A DNA stretch of 64,000 bases, taken from the NCBI GenBank assembly GCA_963210315.1, contig OY723314.1, positions 248,001-312,000 of the forward strand, written 5' to 3'. Both the position numbers and the translations under genes were made by a program. The DNA is from Rhynchopus euleeides. Its lineage: Eukaryota; Euglenozoa; Diplonemea; Diplonemida; Diplonemidae. Positions 1 through 10,278 of this stretch are shown piece after piece. Under the pieces are notes generated by a model that made no database searches, was not told where the DNA came from, and worked only from the letters and a program-made list of their open reading frames with translations. How positions within the stretch are numbered: position 1 is the first letter of the stretch; each line of letters opens with the position of its first letter.

Positions 1-186
1 TGTCCTGTTGGGCAATCTCCTGTAGCGCTCGTGGGGTGTAGGTTTTGGATCGGCTCGAGATGGGCCTCCACATGCTCCCGCATGAGGTCGTCGGAGTGCG
101 CTGGTTTTGGGCAGCCCGTGATGATCCGGGCCGCCTTCCGCTGCAGCTGTTCTATGGGCTCGAGTTGCGTCTTGCTGAGCCGTGAG
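1..186 (-). pseudogene. LINE-type reverse transcriptase C-terminal remnant
   Basis: Reading the minus strand from about 190 down to 1 gives a peptide containing QLQRKAARIITGCPKPAH followed by SDDLMREHV. This matches the segment just after the polymerase core of non-LTR retrotransposon reverse transcriptases, where a basic helix is followed by an R-I-I-T-G-x-P motif. A stop codon lies about ten codons upstream in the same frame, so the polymerase core is not joined to it here. The frame runs off the window edge. I read it as the decayed 3' part of a LINE open reading frame; the call rests on one motif. Confidence 0.45.
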
Positions 187-756
187 CAGGCATATAGAGA
201 GTGGCGTTATTGGTGGGGGAGGCTGGACATGATGGGGCATAGCCCCGAAGAAGGCTCGTGTCTCGGTCGTACAACAGGCGGGTAGAGGACCTGGCGAATA
301 CGCTGCACGGAGATGAACCGACTGGCTCAGCAAAGTGAGAATGTTGCCTCCAGCTGGCCGGGATCGTTGACCGCTGGATGTGGTGGACCGGAACATGGGG
401 ATCACGAGAGGACATTGTTTGGGAGGACCGGCCAGCGCTTCTGATACTGTTTTGACCCAATGTAGGTCAAGATCGAGATAGAACTTCAAGGGCAGCTCTC
501 CCTCGCAGTGGGGTGGTCGGTATTGCTCCACCCAGGTCACCCAGGCCGCCCCTGTGTCCCACACAAAAATAGCAGGGGAAGAAACGGCCGAGGGTCCCGC
601 AGCAAATGCAGATCATCGGCATCTGCATCGTGATCTGCTCATTGCAGCTTTGGAAGGTCAGGCGGCCCAGGTCTTCTGCACATCCATCACCGGAAAGGGC
701 CCCGAAAGTGATCCCGAAGATGTTCCCACCTTGGGGGTGGTGGACAGGGTGCCGAC
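187..756. other. no gene recognised
   Basis: Several short overlapping frames exist on both strands but none has recognisable domains or a plausible start. The segment lies between a LINE remnant and a TIR element and is probably old repeat sequence. Confidence 0.4.
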
Positions 757-761
757 AGTAA

Positions 762-2001
762 CCACCTGATTTGGCCCAAAACGGGTTCCGCCGAACGCCG
801 CCACACCACCGCCCCACGCCGCCCAACTCCGCCAAACTCGGGTCAAAATCAGCTCCAAAGTGGCGGACACTACCTGTTTTGCCTTTGCAGACGGGGGGGG
901 GAGGTGTTGTACTGAGGGAGTTTCGCTCAGAAATGCTGAAAAATGAGCCGCCTCGCAATATTGGTGACCCTCCACCATCTTCCCAGCACAACTGGAGAGC
1001 CACCCACTCTGCTGCAGTTTGCCGAAGCTAGTACCTGGCGCAATAACCCAGCGCGTTCACTCCATCGATCTGTACAAGAAGCAGCCCAGCCAGTGCACAG
1101 CCCAGGCCGAGGGGGGATGACGTTCTCTCGGGGTACCGAGGGAACAGAGAGGTAACAGAGCGGGATATCCGTGGGATGTCCCTCTCTGTTACTCTCGTGT
1201 CTTCTGCAGGTTCCACCTTGGTGTAGGATATCCAACGCGAGAAGCAACATCCCGTGGAGGTTATCTCATGGGATATCCTGCCCAAGTTCTGGGAATCGAA
1301 CCACCACCTACGGTTTTCACGCCCGAATACGCAGGCTCCATGACAGCACATGGCGGACAACCCAGAATCGAGCGCGGTGGCTCCAGCACATCTCCCGACG
1401 GCGTTCCCCCGGGAGCCTCGCCCGGATGTACTTTGCACAGAGGAGGGCCGACCCGTCTGGGATGTCGACTGCCGCAGTCACGGTGTCGAGGACACGCATC
1501 ACCTGAGCGGGTTTTGAACCCGGGGCCGTCAATTATCAGGCAGGGGGGGCGCCGACCCGGGCTTCCCCTCCCGGTGCCCTCGCCTCGAAGGGAGGACGTT
1601 TGGTGTGTCGGCATGAGGTGGTGCAGAGGCAACCCTCTGGAGTGCACCGCACAGCGACGTGGCTCCTGATGGACACCGTGGTTGAGCAGCACTGGGGGTG
1701 AGGGGTGAGGTGATGCCCGGAGCTGACGGCAGGCAGTGCCTACTCAGGACATGCTGAAGGACATGTGAAGTCAGGTTCAAGGGGGGCGATGTTTATGCAG
1801 GCTTCCAACGCCATGCTCGTCATCCTCGCTGACAATGTGTGCTGGTGGGTGACTCAAGGGGTAGGTCTCTCATTCCGCACCAGGTTTCCTTGGACCAGAA
1901 AGCTACCCCCCCATAGGGATGTTCCAATTTAAAGGGTCTCCCACAGCCCAACTCCGTACAACTCCGCCCAACTCCGCCAAAATCAGGGCAAAATCAGGTG
2001 G
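762..2001. mobile_element. TIR DNA transposon 'E', copy 1 (non-autonomous)
   Basis: The element begins CCACCTGATTTGGCCC and ends with the inverted GGGCAAAATCAGGTGG, a 16-bp terminal repeat with one mismatch. It is flanked by a 5-bp direct duplication AGTAA (757-761 and 2002-2006). A second copy at 6210-7511 is about 95% similar by eye and has a different 5-bp duplication, which fixes both ends. Subterminal regions at both ends carry repeats of CCCAACTCCGCC. Inside are short frames without transposase motifs, so it is likely a non-autonomous element moved by a transposase encoded elsewhere. A 5-bp duplication is atypical for hAT (8), Tc1 (TA) and MULE (about 9); the superfamily is unassigned. 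Confidence 0.85.
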
Positions 2002-2322
2002 AGTAAAGCGAAAGGAGTACGGCTGTTTCCTTTTGTAAAGGGCAGGGGGGAGGGGACCGCTTACGCAGCCCGGGTGCACCAGAGTTAATTACCTGTTGGT
2101 AAATCCAGACGTACGTTTCTTCGAAATAAATGGGGGAAATCGGAAGCATCCGTCGCCCTCGTCCGGCCAACTCGGTCGTGCGTACTCAAACACTACCGAC
2201 ACACATTATGATCTGCCACTTGCTTGCATTGCGTACCCCCTGTTTCTATCCCCCCCCTGTGCGACACCTCAGATGACCTGCCTGAAGTTCTGTGCAAGAA
2301 TCGCTGCCACCCCCCCCCCCTA

Positions 2323-3470
2323 GGGGGGGTCAAATGCCACCCTTTTACGTGGACAAACACGATTTTTCAAAAAACCGGCGCAGAGGCCCCAAAGCCCCCG
2401 TAAACCCTCCAAACCCCCCCAGATCGGTCCGGAAACCCATCGAACCCCACTTTTCCACCATTCCGGGCACCTCAGGTGCCCGAATTGGGGTACCTAAATT
2501 TTGTGCCACCGTTTGGTACCGGACAGTGCCACTGTGTGGGAGGTTGGAAAAGAAAATGCCCCAACACACCACATCTGAGGGTTGCAATGCATGTTGATTG
2601 CCAACCACGTCATCCGGTGGGTGTCAGGCGCTATGTAGGTGGCATTAGCCAGGTCTTCGATGAGTTCTGGCTTGTATATGTACCTCCCTGCCACCATGCA
2701 CCGGGAGGCTGCCTGTAGGTACGGAACAAGTCCAGATGGTCGTGTGATTCCTGTGCAGCAGTGCTCCACAACCGGGATGTGTTGACAACGACTGTTGCAA
2801 CACGAGCTGTACATTCCGGGAACACACGAAGTGCGCTGTCGTGGTACCCATTGTGCCAGAATTGGTACTTGCTGCGGTCTACTTTGCCTGGCCCAAGAGC
2901 ACTGGTACTGAACAGTGCAATATGCGTGGCGAGGTGAATGCAACGGAAGCGCGCAAAGTCAATACAGCTCTCGGATGGCGGGTGGTGGTGTCACTAGTGT
3001 GTGACGTTCACTCGAGGATACAACGCATCACAATGAATCAGCAACCGTGGACCGAGTACAATACGCTCTCTGTGGCTGGTGTGGGGGACAAAGGCAGTGC
3101 CTGTGCCGCAGGCAGGGAGGTACATATACAAGCCAGAACACATCGAAGACCTGGCTGATGCCACCTACATAGCGCCTGACACCCACCGGATGACGTGGTT
3201 GGCAAGCAACATGCATTGCAACCCTCAGATGTGGTGTGTTGGGGCATTTTCTTTTCCAACCTCCCACACAGTGGCACTGTACGGTACCAAACGGTGGCAC
3301 AAAATTTAGGTACCCCAATTCGGGCGCCTGAGGTGCCCGGAATGGTGGAAAAGTGGGGTTCGATGGGTTTCCGGACCGATCTGGGGGGGTTTGGAGGGTT
3401 TACGGGGGCTTTGGGGCCTCTGCGCCGGTTTTTTGAAAAATCGTGTTTGTCACCCCCATTTGACCCCCCC
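2323..3470. mobile_element. foldback TIR element 'A', copy 1
   Basis: The element starts GGGGGGGTCAAATG and ends CATTTGACCCCCCC, with TA on each side (2321-2322 and 3471-3472). Beyond the TA are C-tracts on both sides. The two arms, about 2323-2691 and 3112-3470, are near-perfect inverted copies, so roughly two thirds of the element could fold back on itself; a 420-bp unique centre separates them. Mirror-image frames in the two arms encode the same peptide and are not evidence of a gene. A second copy, centre included, is at 19458-20587 plus 24302-24320. No transposase is encoded, so it is probably a foldback or MITE-like passenger. Confidence 0.85.
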
Positions 3471-3503
3471 TACCCCCCCCCCCCCCACGTCCAAGCACCG
3501 TGA

Positions 3504-4186
3504 TCACGGCAACCACTCCGTGTCCAGCACAAACTGTGGGATCGGAACGCTGCGGTACATCTCTTGGGTCACGGGAGAACCATCCGCATTGCGAACGATC
3601 GTCCCGTCCGAGTGCTTCTTTGGCTTGCACATGCCATAAAACAACTTGATACCGTGGCACTTCTCTGCATCCGTGAGCGCGCGGTTCATGGTGATACTCC
3701 CCATCGCCACTGTCTCAAAGTTCTTGTCCAGACAGTTTGCCCACTTGTCTTGCAGACGTCGTACATCTCATTGAGGTTCTGGGTGAACATCGCGAACCTC
3801 TGCCCCGTGGCTGTAAAAAAGCCCCGAGGACACGCCACTGAGTCCCCCGCTGCTGGACTCGCAGTAATAATTTCATGCACCATCGGTGTGCAGGGCATGG
3901 CCGAGAACGCCGACTCGCATTCGACGCTCGTCGATGGAATGACAAGCAGCAGCTCCAACAATGGAAGGATCCACTTGCACGCACGGCTGTGCTGCTGCGG
4001 AAAATGTGGGCGCTTTAAGGTCATTACCACAGTAGGGTGTTCATTGAACACCCCGACTGCGCCCTGCTTGGCTGTCTGTACAAGGGGGGAGGGCACCCTG
4101 GGGGAAATCCCACCCTGGAAAAAATACACGTCTGGAGTCACTGTTGGTGTTACCGAAATAGAGGCAAATTCGCACGAACGGGGCAC
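3504..4186 (-). pseudogene. degenerate hAT-like transposase C-terminus
   Basis: The minus-strand frame 4186-3686 contains ILPLLELLLVIPSTSVECES followed by AFSAM. This resembles the hAT C-terminal dimerisation signature, in which a leucine-rich helix is followed by I-P-A-T-S-x-x-x-E-R-x-F-S. The coding sense then seems to continue in another frame to 3504 (EKCHGIKLFYGMCKPKK and onward), so at least one frameshift has occurred. No N-terminal zinc finger or catalytic aspartates are seen. It lies just outside the foldback element at 2323-3470 and is unrelated to the intact hAT-like gene at 14622-16949 except in this motif. Confidence 0.4.
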
Positions 4187-4222
4187 GAAATATCAGAAAT
4201 GTTTCTCCTCGGGGCGGTGCGT

Positions 4223-4300
4223 CACAGGGGGGTCTGGGGGGCGGAGCCCCCCCAGCCGCCAGAGGCCACGGTAGTGAATGTTTGTTCCTGGCGCACAGCT
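4223..4300. repeat. dispersed repeat, CACAGGGG...CCACGGTAGTGAA family
   Basis: This stretch contains a GGGGGGC/GCCCCCC hairpin followed by GAGGCCACGGTAGTGAA. It recurs at 5848-5913, and its hairpin half recurs at 4417-4450. The neighbouring words CACGAACGGGGCACGAAATATCAG are also found near 10097. It is probably the end of a transposable element. Confidence 0.6.
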
Positions 4301-4599
4301 TCTGTGTGAGTTGTGGCTGCGTCCATATGATGACGCTACGAGGGGTCTGGATTCTATGATCACCTGATGTGAATCCAAATCACCCACGAGGAGAAGGTAC
4401 TAGGCAGGTACGGGGCACAGGGGGGTCTGGGGGGCAGAGCCCCCCTGAACACATGTGGCTTGTGGTGTGGATTCTCGGGGCAAATAACCCACGAAGGGGA
4501 AGTTGCCTCACCACGACGGGGTCTGTCTTGCCATGAACCTCCATCCACCCCCACTTCCCCGACGCACCAAGTGCTGCTCACAGCCACATGCCCATCTGG

Positions 4600-5545
4600 C
4601 ACAGCACCCTCCCAAAACGCCCCATAAAAATTGACCCCCCCCCCCCCCCCCGGGCATAGCTTCCGATAAGAATCCGACCCCCAGACCCCTCCGACCCCCG
4701 ACCCCCGACCCCCCCTTAGCAAAACTACCCCCCCTCCCAAAAAATCTCAGGGGTTTCCCGAGGAAACGCGGTTCCCCCCTCTCCTGCGTTGTTTGGGATC
4801 CGTGCGGATCGTAGTGGGGTCACTTTGTTGGTGTAGGTGCCACAGAACACCTCTGAAATGCGGATGTGGTTCCTTGAGAAAAGGGGGGTCGGAACCTCGG
4901 GGGTCGGAATCCGACCCCCGACCCCCCGACCCCCCATTTTTCGGGGGTCGGAGGGGGTTGGGGCTATATCCCGACCCCCCATTCTTGCGGGGGTCAGGAT
5001 CCGGAAGATGGGGGGTCTGAAACTGTGGTCAAACTCGGGTCGGAATTTTCGCGTTTTTTCTCGGGGGTCGTAGATGGGGTCGGAGACTAGGGGTTGGAAT
5101 ATGGGGTGGTCCCCCCCTCCCGACCCCCCACACGGGGTTTTCAAAACCCCGTTCTTTGGACTATTTGGAGTTTGTGCGGATCGTAGTGGGGTCATTTCGT
5201 GGGTCTTGGGACCAAGCTTCAACGACGAAACATGGGTCTGGTCCAGGTACTGTCATGGGAGGACGTGACCGGGAGGCACACCAGGCCACCCCCACCACCC
5301 ACCCAGCGGGACCCTCCCGACCCCCTCCTCGGGTTTTTCAAAAACCCGTTCTTTTTCAAATATTTGGAGTTTGTGCGGATCGCAGTGGGGTCATTTTTGA
5401 CATGGGGTGCCTATTCACACCCCTTATTGGTGGTCCCCATCCAGGCCACATTCCTTAGGAAATAGGAAGGCGACCCCCTCCGACCCCCCCTCCCGACCCC
5501 CGACCCCTGCGACCCCCGACCCCCGCTTATCGGAAGCTATGCCCC
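4600..5545. repeat. C-rich low-complexity region with a recurring 21-bp word
   Basis: The region is dominated by degenerate runs of CGACCCCC and CCCCGACC. Embedded in it are three copies of a 21-bp word beginning GTGCGGATCGTAGTGGGG (4802-4822, 5174-5194 and, with one change, 5373-5393). The second and third are preceded by ATTTGGAGTTT. A fourth copy lies inverted at 9174-9194. No credible coding frame is present. Confidence 0.65.
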
Positions 5546-5847
5546 CGGGGGGGGCTAATACTTCCCGCCAAAACCTGGGGGGGTCAATTGCAACAGAAAA
5601 AACCCTGGTTCTGCTGGTCTGGGGTATTTTCCGGCGCTTCGCCCAAACTCTTGTCCTGACCGAACACCGGGTTCTCCGGAGCGCGTCCGGAGGCACGGAG
5701 TAGACAGCGCCACAGTGGGTCTTCGCTACGGTGCCGAAACGGTGTGTTAGCGCATTACCTATGTATGCATAGGAAGAAATCGCCGAACTTTGACGAAAAC
5801 TTGACGGTAGCGAACAACCCCACAGTCGCATATTGACAAGCACAAGC

Positions 5848-5913
5848 CACAGGGGTCTGGGGGGCGGAGCCCCCCAGCCGCGGAGGCCACGGTAGTGAAC
5901 ATCTGTTCCTTCC
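5848..5913. repeat. dispersed repeat, second copy of the 4223-4300 family
   Basis: The hairpin GGGGGGCGGAGCCCCCC and the following GAGGCCACGGTAGTGAA match the copy at 4223-4300 closely. Confidence 0.6.
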
Positions 5914-6147
5914 GCGCTGAACACGGTGTGGATCTCTCCGACATCAGGTCGGAACCCAGTCCTGCGCAGGAAGCAGTCATCGGGAGGCGAAATCCTCGTG
6001 GTTCGGGCCTGCTGCAGGGTACATCTTCGGCCTGGTGTGAGGGAAAACCCCCCCACCAAAAAAAATTCTGGGGTTTCCCGGCAGGGGTCTCGGGGGTGTC
6101 GAAAACCTGCTTTTTTTTCGACACCTGGCTTTTTTTTCCCGATTTTT

Positions 6148-6169
6148 CAGGTGTCGAATTCGACACCTG
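6148..6169. repeat. perfect 22-bp palindrome centred on GAATTC
   Basis: The half-site CAGGTGTCGAA is followed directly by its exact reverse complement. Further GTGTCGA/TCGACAC words lie at 6097-6125, and a CTCGACACCC/GGGTGTCGAG hairpin is at about 9240-9284. It lies just upstream of transposon E copy 2. Confidence 0.7.
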
Positions 6170-6209
6170 TATTCCCATGGCCATTTGGTAGCATTTTTTC
6201 TTGTCACTG

Positions 6210-7511
6210 CCACCTGATTTGGCCCAAAACGGGTTCCGCCGAACGCCGCCACACCACCGCCCAACGCCGCCCAACTCCGCCAAACTCGGGTCAAAATTAG
6301 CTCCAAAGTGGCGGACACTACCCGTTTTGCCTTTGCAGATGGGGGGGGGGGGGGAGGTGTTGTACTGAGGGAGTTTCGCTCAGAAGTACTGAAAAATGAG
6401 CCGCCTCACAATATTGGTGACCCTCCACCATCTTCCCAGCACAACTGGAGAGCCACCCACTATGCTGCAGTTTGCCGAAGCTAGTACCTGGCGCAATAAC
6501 CCAGCGCGTTCACTCCATCGACCTGTACAAGAAGCAGCCCAGCCAGTGGCACAAGCCCAGGCCGAAGGGGGATGACGTTCTCTCGGGGTACTCGAGGGAA
6601 CAGAGAGGTAACAGAGCGGGATATCCGTGGGATGTCCCTCTCTGTTACTCTCGTGTCTTCTGCAGGGTTCCACTTTGGTGTAGGATATCCAACGCGAGAA
6701 GCAACATCCCGTGGAGGTTATCCCATAGGATATCCTACCCAAGTTCTGGGAATCGAACCACCACCTACGGTTTTCACGCCCACGCAGGCTCCATGACAGC
6801 ACATGGCGGACAACCCAGAATCGAGCGCGGTGGCTCCAGCACATCTCCCGACGGCGTTCCCCCGAGGGGAGCCTCGCCCGGGTGTACTTTGCACAGAGGA
6901 GGGGCGACCCGTCTGGGATGTCGACTGCCGCAGTCACGGTGTCGAGGACACGCAGCACCTGAGCGGGTTTTGAACCCGGGACCGTCAATTATCAGGCAGG
7001 ACCTCAGGCCTTGGGGGGGGCGCCGACCCGGGCTTCCCCTCCCGGTGCCCTCGCCTCGAAGGGAGGACGTTTGGTGTGTCGGCATGAGGTGGTGCAGAGG
7101 CATCCCTCTGGAGTGCACCACGCAGCGACGTGGCTCCTGATGGACACGTGGTTGAGCAGCACTGGGGGTGAGGGGTGAGGTGATGCCCGGAGCTGACGGC
7201 AGGCAGTGCCTACTCAGGACATGCTGAAGGACATGTGAAGTCAGGTTGAAGGAGAGCGATGTTTATGCAGGCTTACAACGCCATGCTCGTCATCCTCGCT
7301 GACAATGTGTGCTGGTGGGTGACTCAAGGGGTAGGGAGCTCCTTCCGCACCAGGTTTCCTTGGACCAGAAAGCTACCCCCCCATAGGGATACTCCAATTT
7401 AAAGGGTCTCCCACCGCCTAACTCCGTACAACTCCGCCCAACACCGCCCAACTCCACCAAACTCCGCCCAACACCGCCCAACACCGCCAAACTCAGGGCA
7501 AAATCAGGTGG
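6210..7511. mobile_element. TIR DNA transposon 'E', copy 2 (non-autonomous)
   Basis: This copy has the same ends as the element at 762-2001 and lies between 5-bp duplications CACTG (6205-6209 and 7512-7516). It is 62 bp longer, partly through extra CCGCCCAACACCGCC subterminal units near its right end and a longer G-run near its left end. No transposase is encoded. Two copies with different flanking duplications and high similarity imply recent transposition. Confidence 0.87.
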
Positions 7512-7615
7512 CACTGACTCTGGTGCCCCTGACGACCCCATATTGCGTAGTTTGTGCGTAGTGAAAAGGGGGGGGGGGGGTCTCATTTTTTGATTTACTC
7601 AGCCATTCTCTGTCT

Positions 7616-8211
7616 CTATGCCGGGACCCCAAACTCAAGGAGTTCTTGCTGTTCCGGGGTCAGTGAGGGTGCAGGCGCTTCAGGTGCTGCAGGTTCTTCA
7701 GGTGCTGCAGCGCTGGCAGCCTTCGGTGCGGGTTTCGACGCAGTCTTTGCAGGTCTCTTTGGGGGTGCCCTTTGGCGCGGTGCCTGCTTCAGCTCGTCGG
7801 GTGGAAGCATCAACGCATCATTAAGCGGTGCCTGCTTCAGCTCCTCCGGGTGGAAGCGTCAACGCATCATTAAGGAAGAAGGAAGCACAGTTGCTACGCT
7901 TTTTTGCAGCTGCAGGAAACGACACCATACCCAACAACAATCCCCAGACCGTCGAGGGAGAGTGGGCGCCTGGATCCCGTGACACAGATCTCTAGTGCCG
8001 TTGTGATCCCCTCGGATAACGTCTCCTGGACGTTGTCAGCGGAGGTTGCCTGTGTGGCGGTGACCTCCGTATACCCCGCGGGATCCAGTGCCAGTAGCGC
8101 CTTCTTCAGCTTTTCGTCGACCCCTCGGCCGACGCTCTCCTTGATGTCAAGGGCCACCTTCAGGGTGGCACCTCGCAGCGCCCTGAAGGCTGTGATCGTA
8201 TCATCATTCAC
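7616..8211 (-). CDS. possible minus-strand gene fragment(s), unknown
   Basis: Two minus-strand frames have protein-like composition. The frame 8211-7894 (105 aa) reads like a soluble helical protein (KVALDIKESVGRGVDEKLKK). The frame 7813-7616 (65 aa) is an Ala/Pro/Lys-rich tail ending LTPEQQELLEFGVPA. They are in different frames, separated by a tandem duplication of about 48 bp, so they could be two exons or one broken gene. No family was recognised. The flanks contain two direct copies of GTAGTTTGTGCGTAGTGAAAA (7553 and 8472), so it may be cargo of a repeat element. Confidence 0.3.
7777..7873. repeat. tandem duplication, 48-49 bp unit
   Basis: The unit GCGGTGCCTGCTTCAGCTC... through ...AACGCATCATTAA occurs twice head to tail (7777-7824 and 7825-7873) with three differences. 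Confidence 0.8.
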
Positions 8212-8214
8212 AAT

Positions 8215-9680
8215 CTCGAGGGTGTTCTACGCGGCTCCTGGAACTCACTTCCTTCTCAGGTGTTTCTGGGCATGGGGCAACCTTGCCCAGGTGTTTCTGG
8301 AGTCCCGCCCCACATGTCGTGCGTTCTTTCGTACGGTGTATAGTGAGTTCTGGCAATAATTTTTTGCTCGGTCAGCGCAGTGCCTCCAGTCCTGTCTCAG
8401 TAGCCACACAGAAAGGGGGACCAAAAAAAACTGGGGGGGGGACCAAAAAGCGAGACCCCCCCCCCCAGATTGCGTAGTTTGTGCGTAGTGAAAAAGGGGT
8501 AAATCAGGGGCACCAAGACTGATGGAAAAAAATTATGATCCCGGGAAGCGTTGTGCTCAAACATGCAACTAACACGGGTTTTTTCAGGAATGGTGGATCT
8601 GGGCCCGGAGGGTCGAGCTGGGACCAGGAGGGACCCATCACATGCCCCTCCCAGCAGTTGCTATTCACGCCAGCTCCAGGCAATATCCCTCATTTCCCTC
8701 AGTGACCTGGTGACAGTGACTCGCTCGGCTGACGCTCCTTGATGGAGATCTCTCACAGGTTGCACTACAAGGGATGGACAGCACTGTTCAACATCATCAG
8801 CAACGACACCTTGTCACAAAAGCGGGGAAGAAGCACCACCAAGAAATTGGCAAACCGCTGATCATGGTGGTGGTGCGTTAGCTGGAGGTCCGCTTCGCAT
8901 CAATCGCACTGTTTCGCGTTGTAGGGTCAATTCTTGATGATGGATCCACAAGCCGATGGAGAAGCTGCTTGAAAACACTGCACGATGATCTGACTACAAC
9001 GCTCACATCATCGTTTTTCCAAGCTCAGAGAGAGGTTGCCCCCACAGGTGTGTCGGCCTGCTCACGACCGCAACATGGGAACTTTGTGGAAGTAACCGTC
9101 GTGGGCTCTAGGCTCTCTGGCCCTGAAACACATACACACTTGATGGGCTGCAATAAGCACTGTGGGAAAAAAATGACCCCACTACGATCCGCACGGAGCT
9201 CAAAAATGCAAATAAAGGCGGTTTTGGGAGGAAATAAAATCTCGACACCCTGGGCTCTGGAGGGGGGTGTCGAGCCGAGACCCCTGCCGGGTTCCCGGAT
9301 TTATACTTTTTTCCCCCCCCCAGACCAGCAACATAGGCAACTGCTGGTCTCGAGACCAGCTGGACCCCCCAAGCTACATGCCTGTTTTTAATTCACCCGA
9401 ATTTCGCGTGAATTTTGAGCATGTATAGGCCCGTTCTGGCCTGTTTAGGTCGGCTGGAGGACGTTGCAGGAGTGGCGTCTCGGTGAGGGTTTCCCTTTGG
9501 TGTTGGACCACCAGGAGGGGAGGGACCCAATATGAGAGCAAAATAGGTGGGCAGAGCAACCTAGTGGTCGAGGTTTCCGGGATCACCGGCGCGCAGCGCT
9601 GTGTGATACATGAATGATCTGCCCGTGGGCATGACAGCACAGCTTGTGCAGACGACCCTCACGGAGGAGGGATACCTCCA
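8215..9680. other. no gene recognised
   Basis: There are short frames only. The segment contains one inverted copy of the GTGCGGATCGTAGTGGGG word (9174-9194), a hairpin near 9240-9284 and C/G homopolymers. Confidence 0.4.
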
Positions 9681-9683
9681 GCT

Positions 9684-9965
9684 CCGGTCTACCGGTTGCT
9701 GGGGCGGAACGACCCCTGGGCGTCAGAGGTTAGGGAGGTCGACAAGGAGGTGATCCCGTTCCTGCGGGAGAGCGGCGTGGTGCAGTGCACCGAGCTGCCG
9801 AGCCCGTGGTCGCGGAAGGAGCTAGAGGCGCTGCTCCACGACCTGAGGCCGGCGACCAGGAGCCAGAGCAACGAGCGCCGCATGGGGCACAGTGGAAGGA
9901 GGGAAGTGCTCTCAAGAGTACTGCCTCCTGGTGGTCCACCGACGGGCAAGTTCAAGGTAATCTAG
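9684..9965 (+). CDS. short coding-like fragment, unknown
   Basis: The plus frame contains RNDPWASEVREVDKEVIPFL and then a basic/acidic helical stretch, with codon use like a real protein. It lacks a good ATG and ends just after CTCCTGGTGGTCCACC, a word that recurs at 23218, 38070 and 38250 and inverted near 9507. It could be a transposon gene fragment. No family was recognised. Confidence 0.25.
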   Translation, partial: PVYRLLGRNDPWASEVREVDKEVIPFLRESGVVQCTELPSPWSRKELEALLHDLRPATRSQSNERRMGHSGRREVLSRVLPPGGPPTGKFKVI

Positions 9966-10239
9966 AGAGTAGTTGTCCATATCCAGCCCGGCATTGAGTG
10001 TTCTGGGGTGTGTTCTGTGCCACTGTGTGGCAACGAGCCCCTGGAACGGGGAAAGGGGGGGCCGGAAAAAACGGGGCCCAAACGGCTTTTTGGCCACGAA
10101 CAGGGCACGAAATATCAGGGGGTCGATTGCACCATAATTAAATTGACAGAATCACGTATGAAAACCCATACGCTCCACATGTGCAACGTAAGGGAGGGAG
10201 GGGGGGGGGTTTCCTGCCAAAAGTGACCGAAGTCACGAA

Positions 10240-10278
10240 TTTTCTGCTCCCTCACCAGCCCCCCGCCCTCGCCTACAG
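10240..10278 (+). promoter_or_regulatory. candidate trans-splice acceptor
   Basis: A pyrimidine-rich tract with two AG dinucleotides ends in CCTCGCCTACAG immediately before the ATG of the cyclase gene. This is the form expected of a spliced-leader acceptor in euglenozoans. A cis-intron acceptor is the alternative, but no upstream exon is evident. Confidence 0.4.

Noticed and set aside
1275..1305. B-box-like GGTTCGATTCC on the minus strand in element E
   Set aside because: No A-box at a suitable distance and no stem complementarity. The element has transposon ends rather than SINE structure.
2345..3503. Conserved 80-100 aa ORFs on both strands of element A
   Set aside because: The same peptide appears in mirror image in both inverted arms and again in copy 2. 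This follows from DNA-level inverted repetition and gives no sign of selection on protein.
6950..7010. tRNA-like T-arm on the minus strand (GGGTTCAAAACCC) in element E
   Set aside because: Only a T-arm-like hairpin is present. There is no matching D-arm, anticodon arm or seven-base acceptor stem within tRNA distance in either copy.
7548..8492. Direct copies of GTAGTTTGTGCGTAGTGAAAA as long terminal repeats
   Set aside because: Only about 25 bp are shared and no target duplication or retroelement gene is seen; kept only as a note on the putative gene between them.
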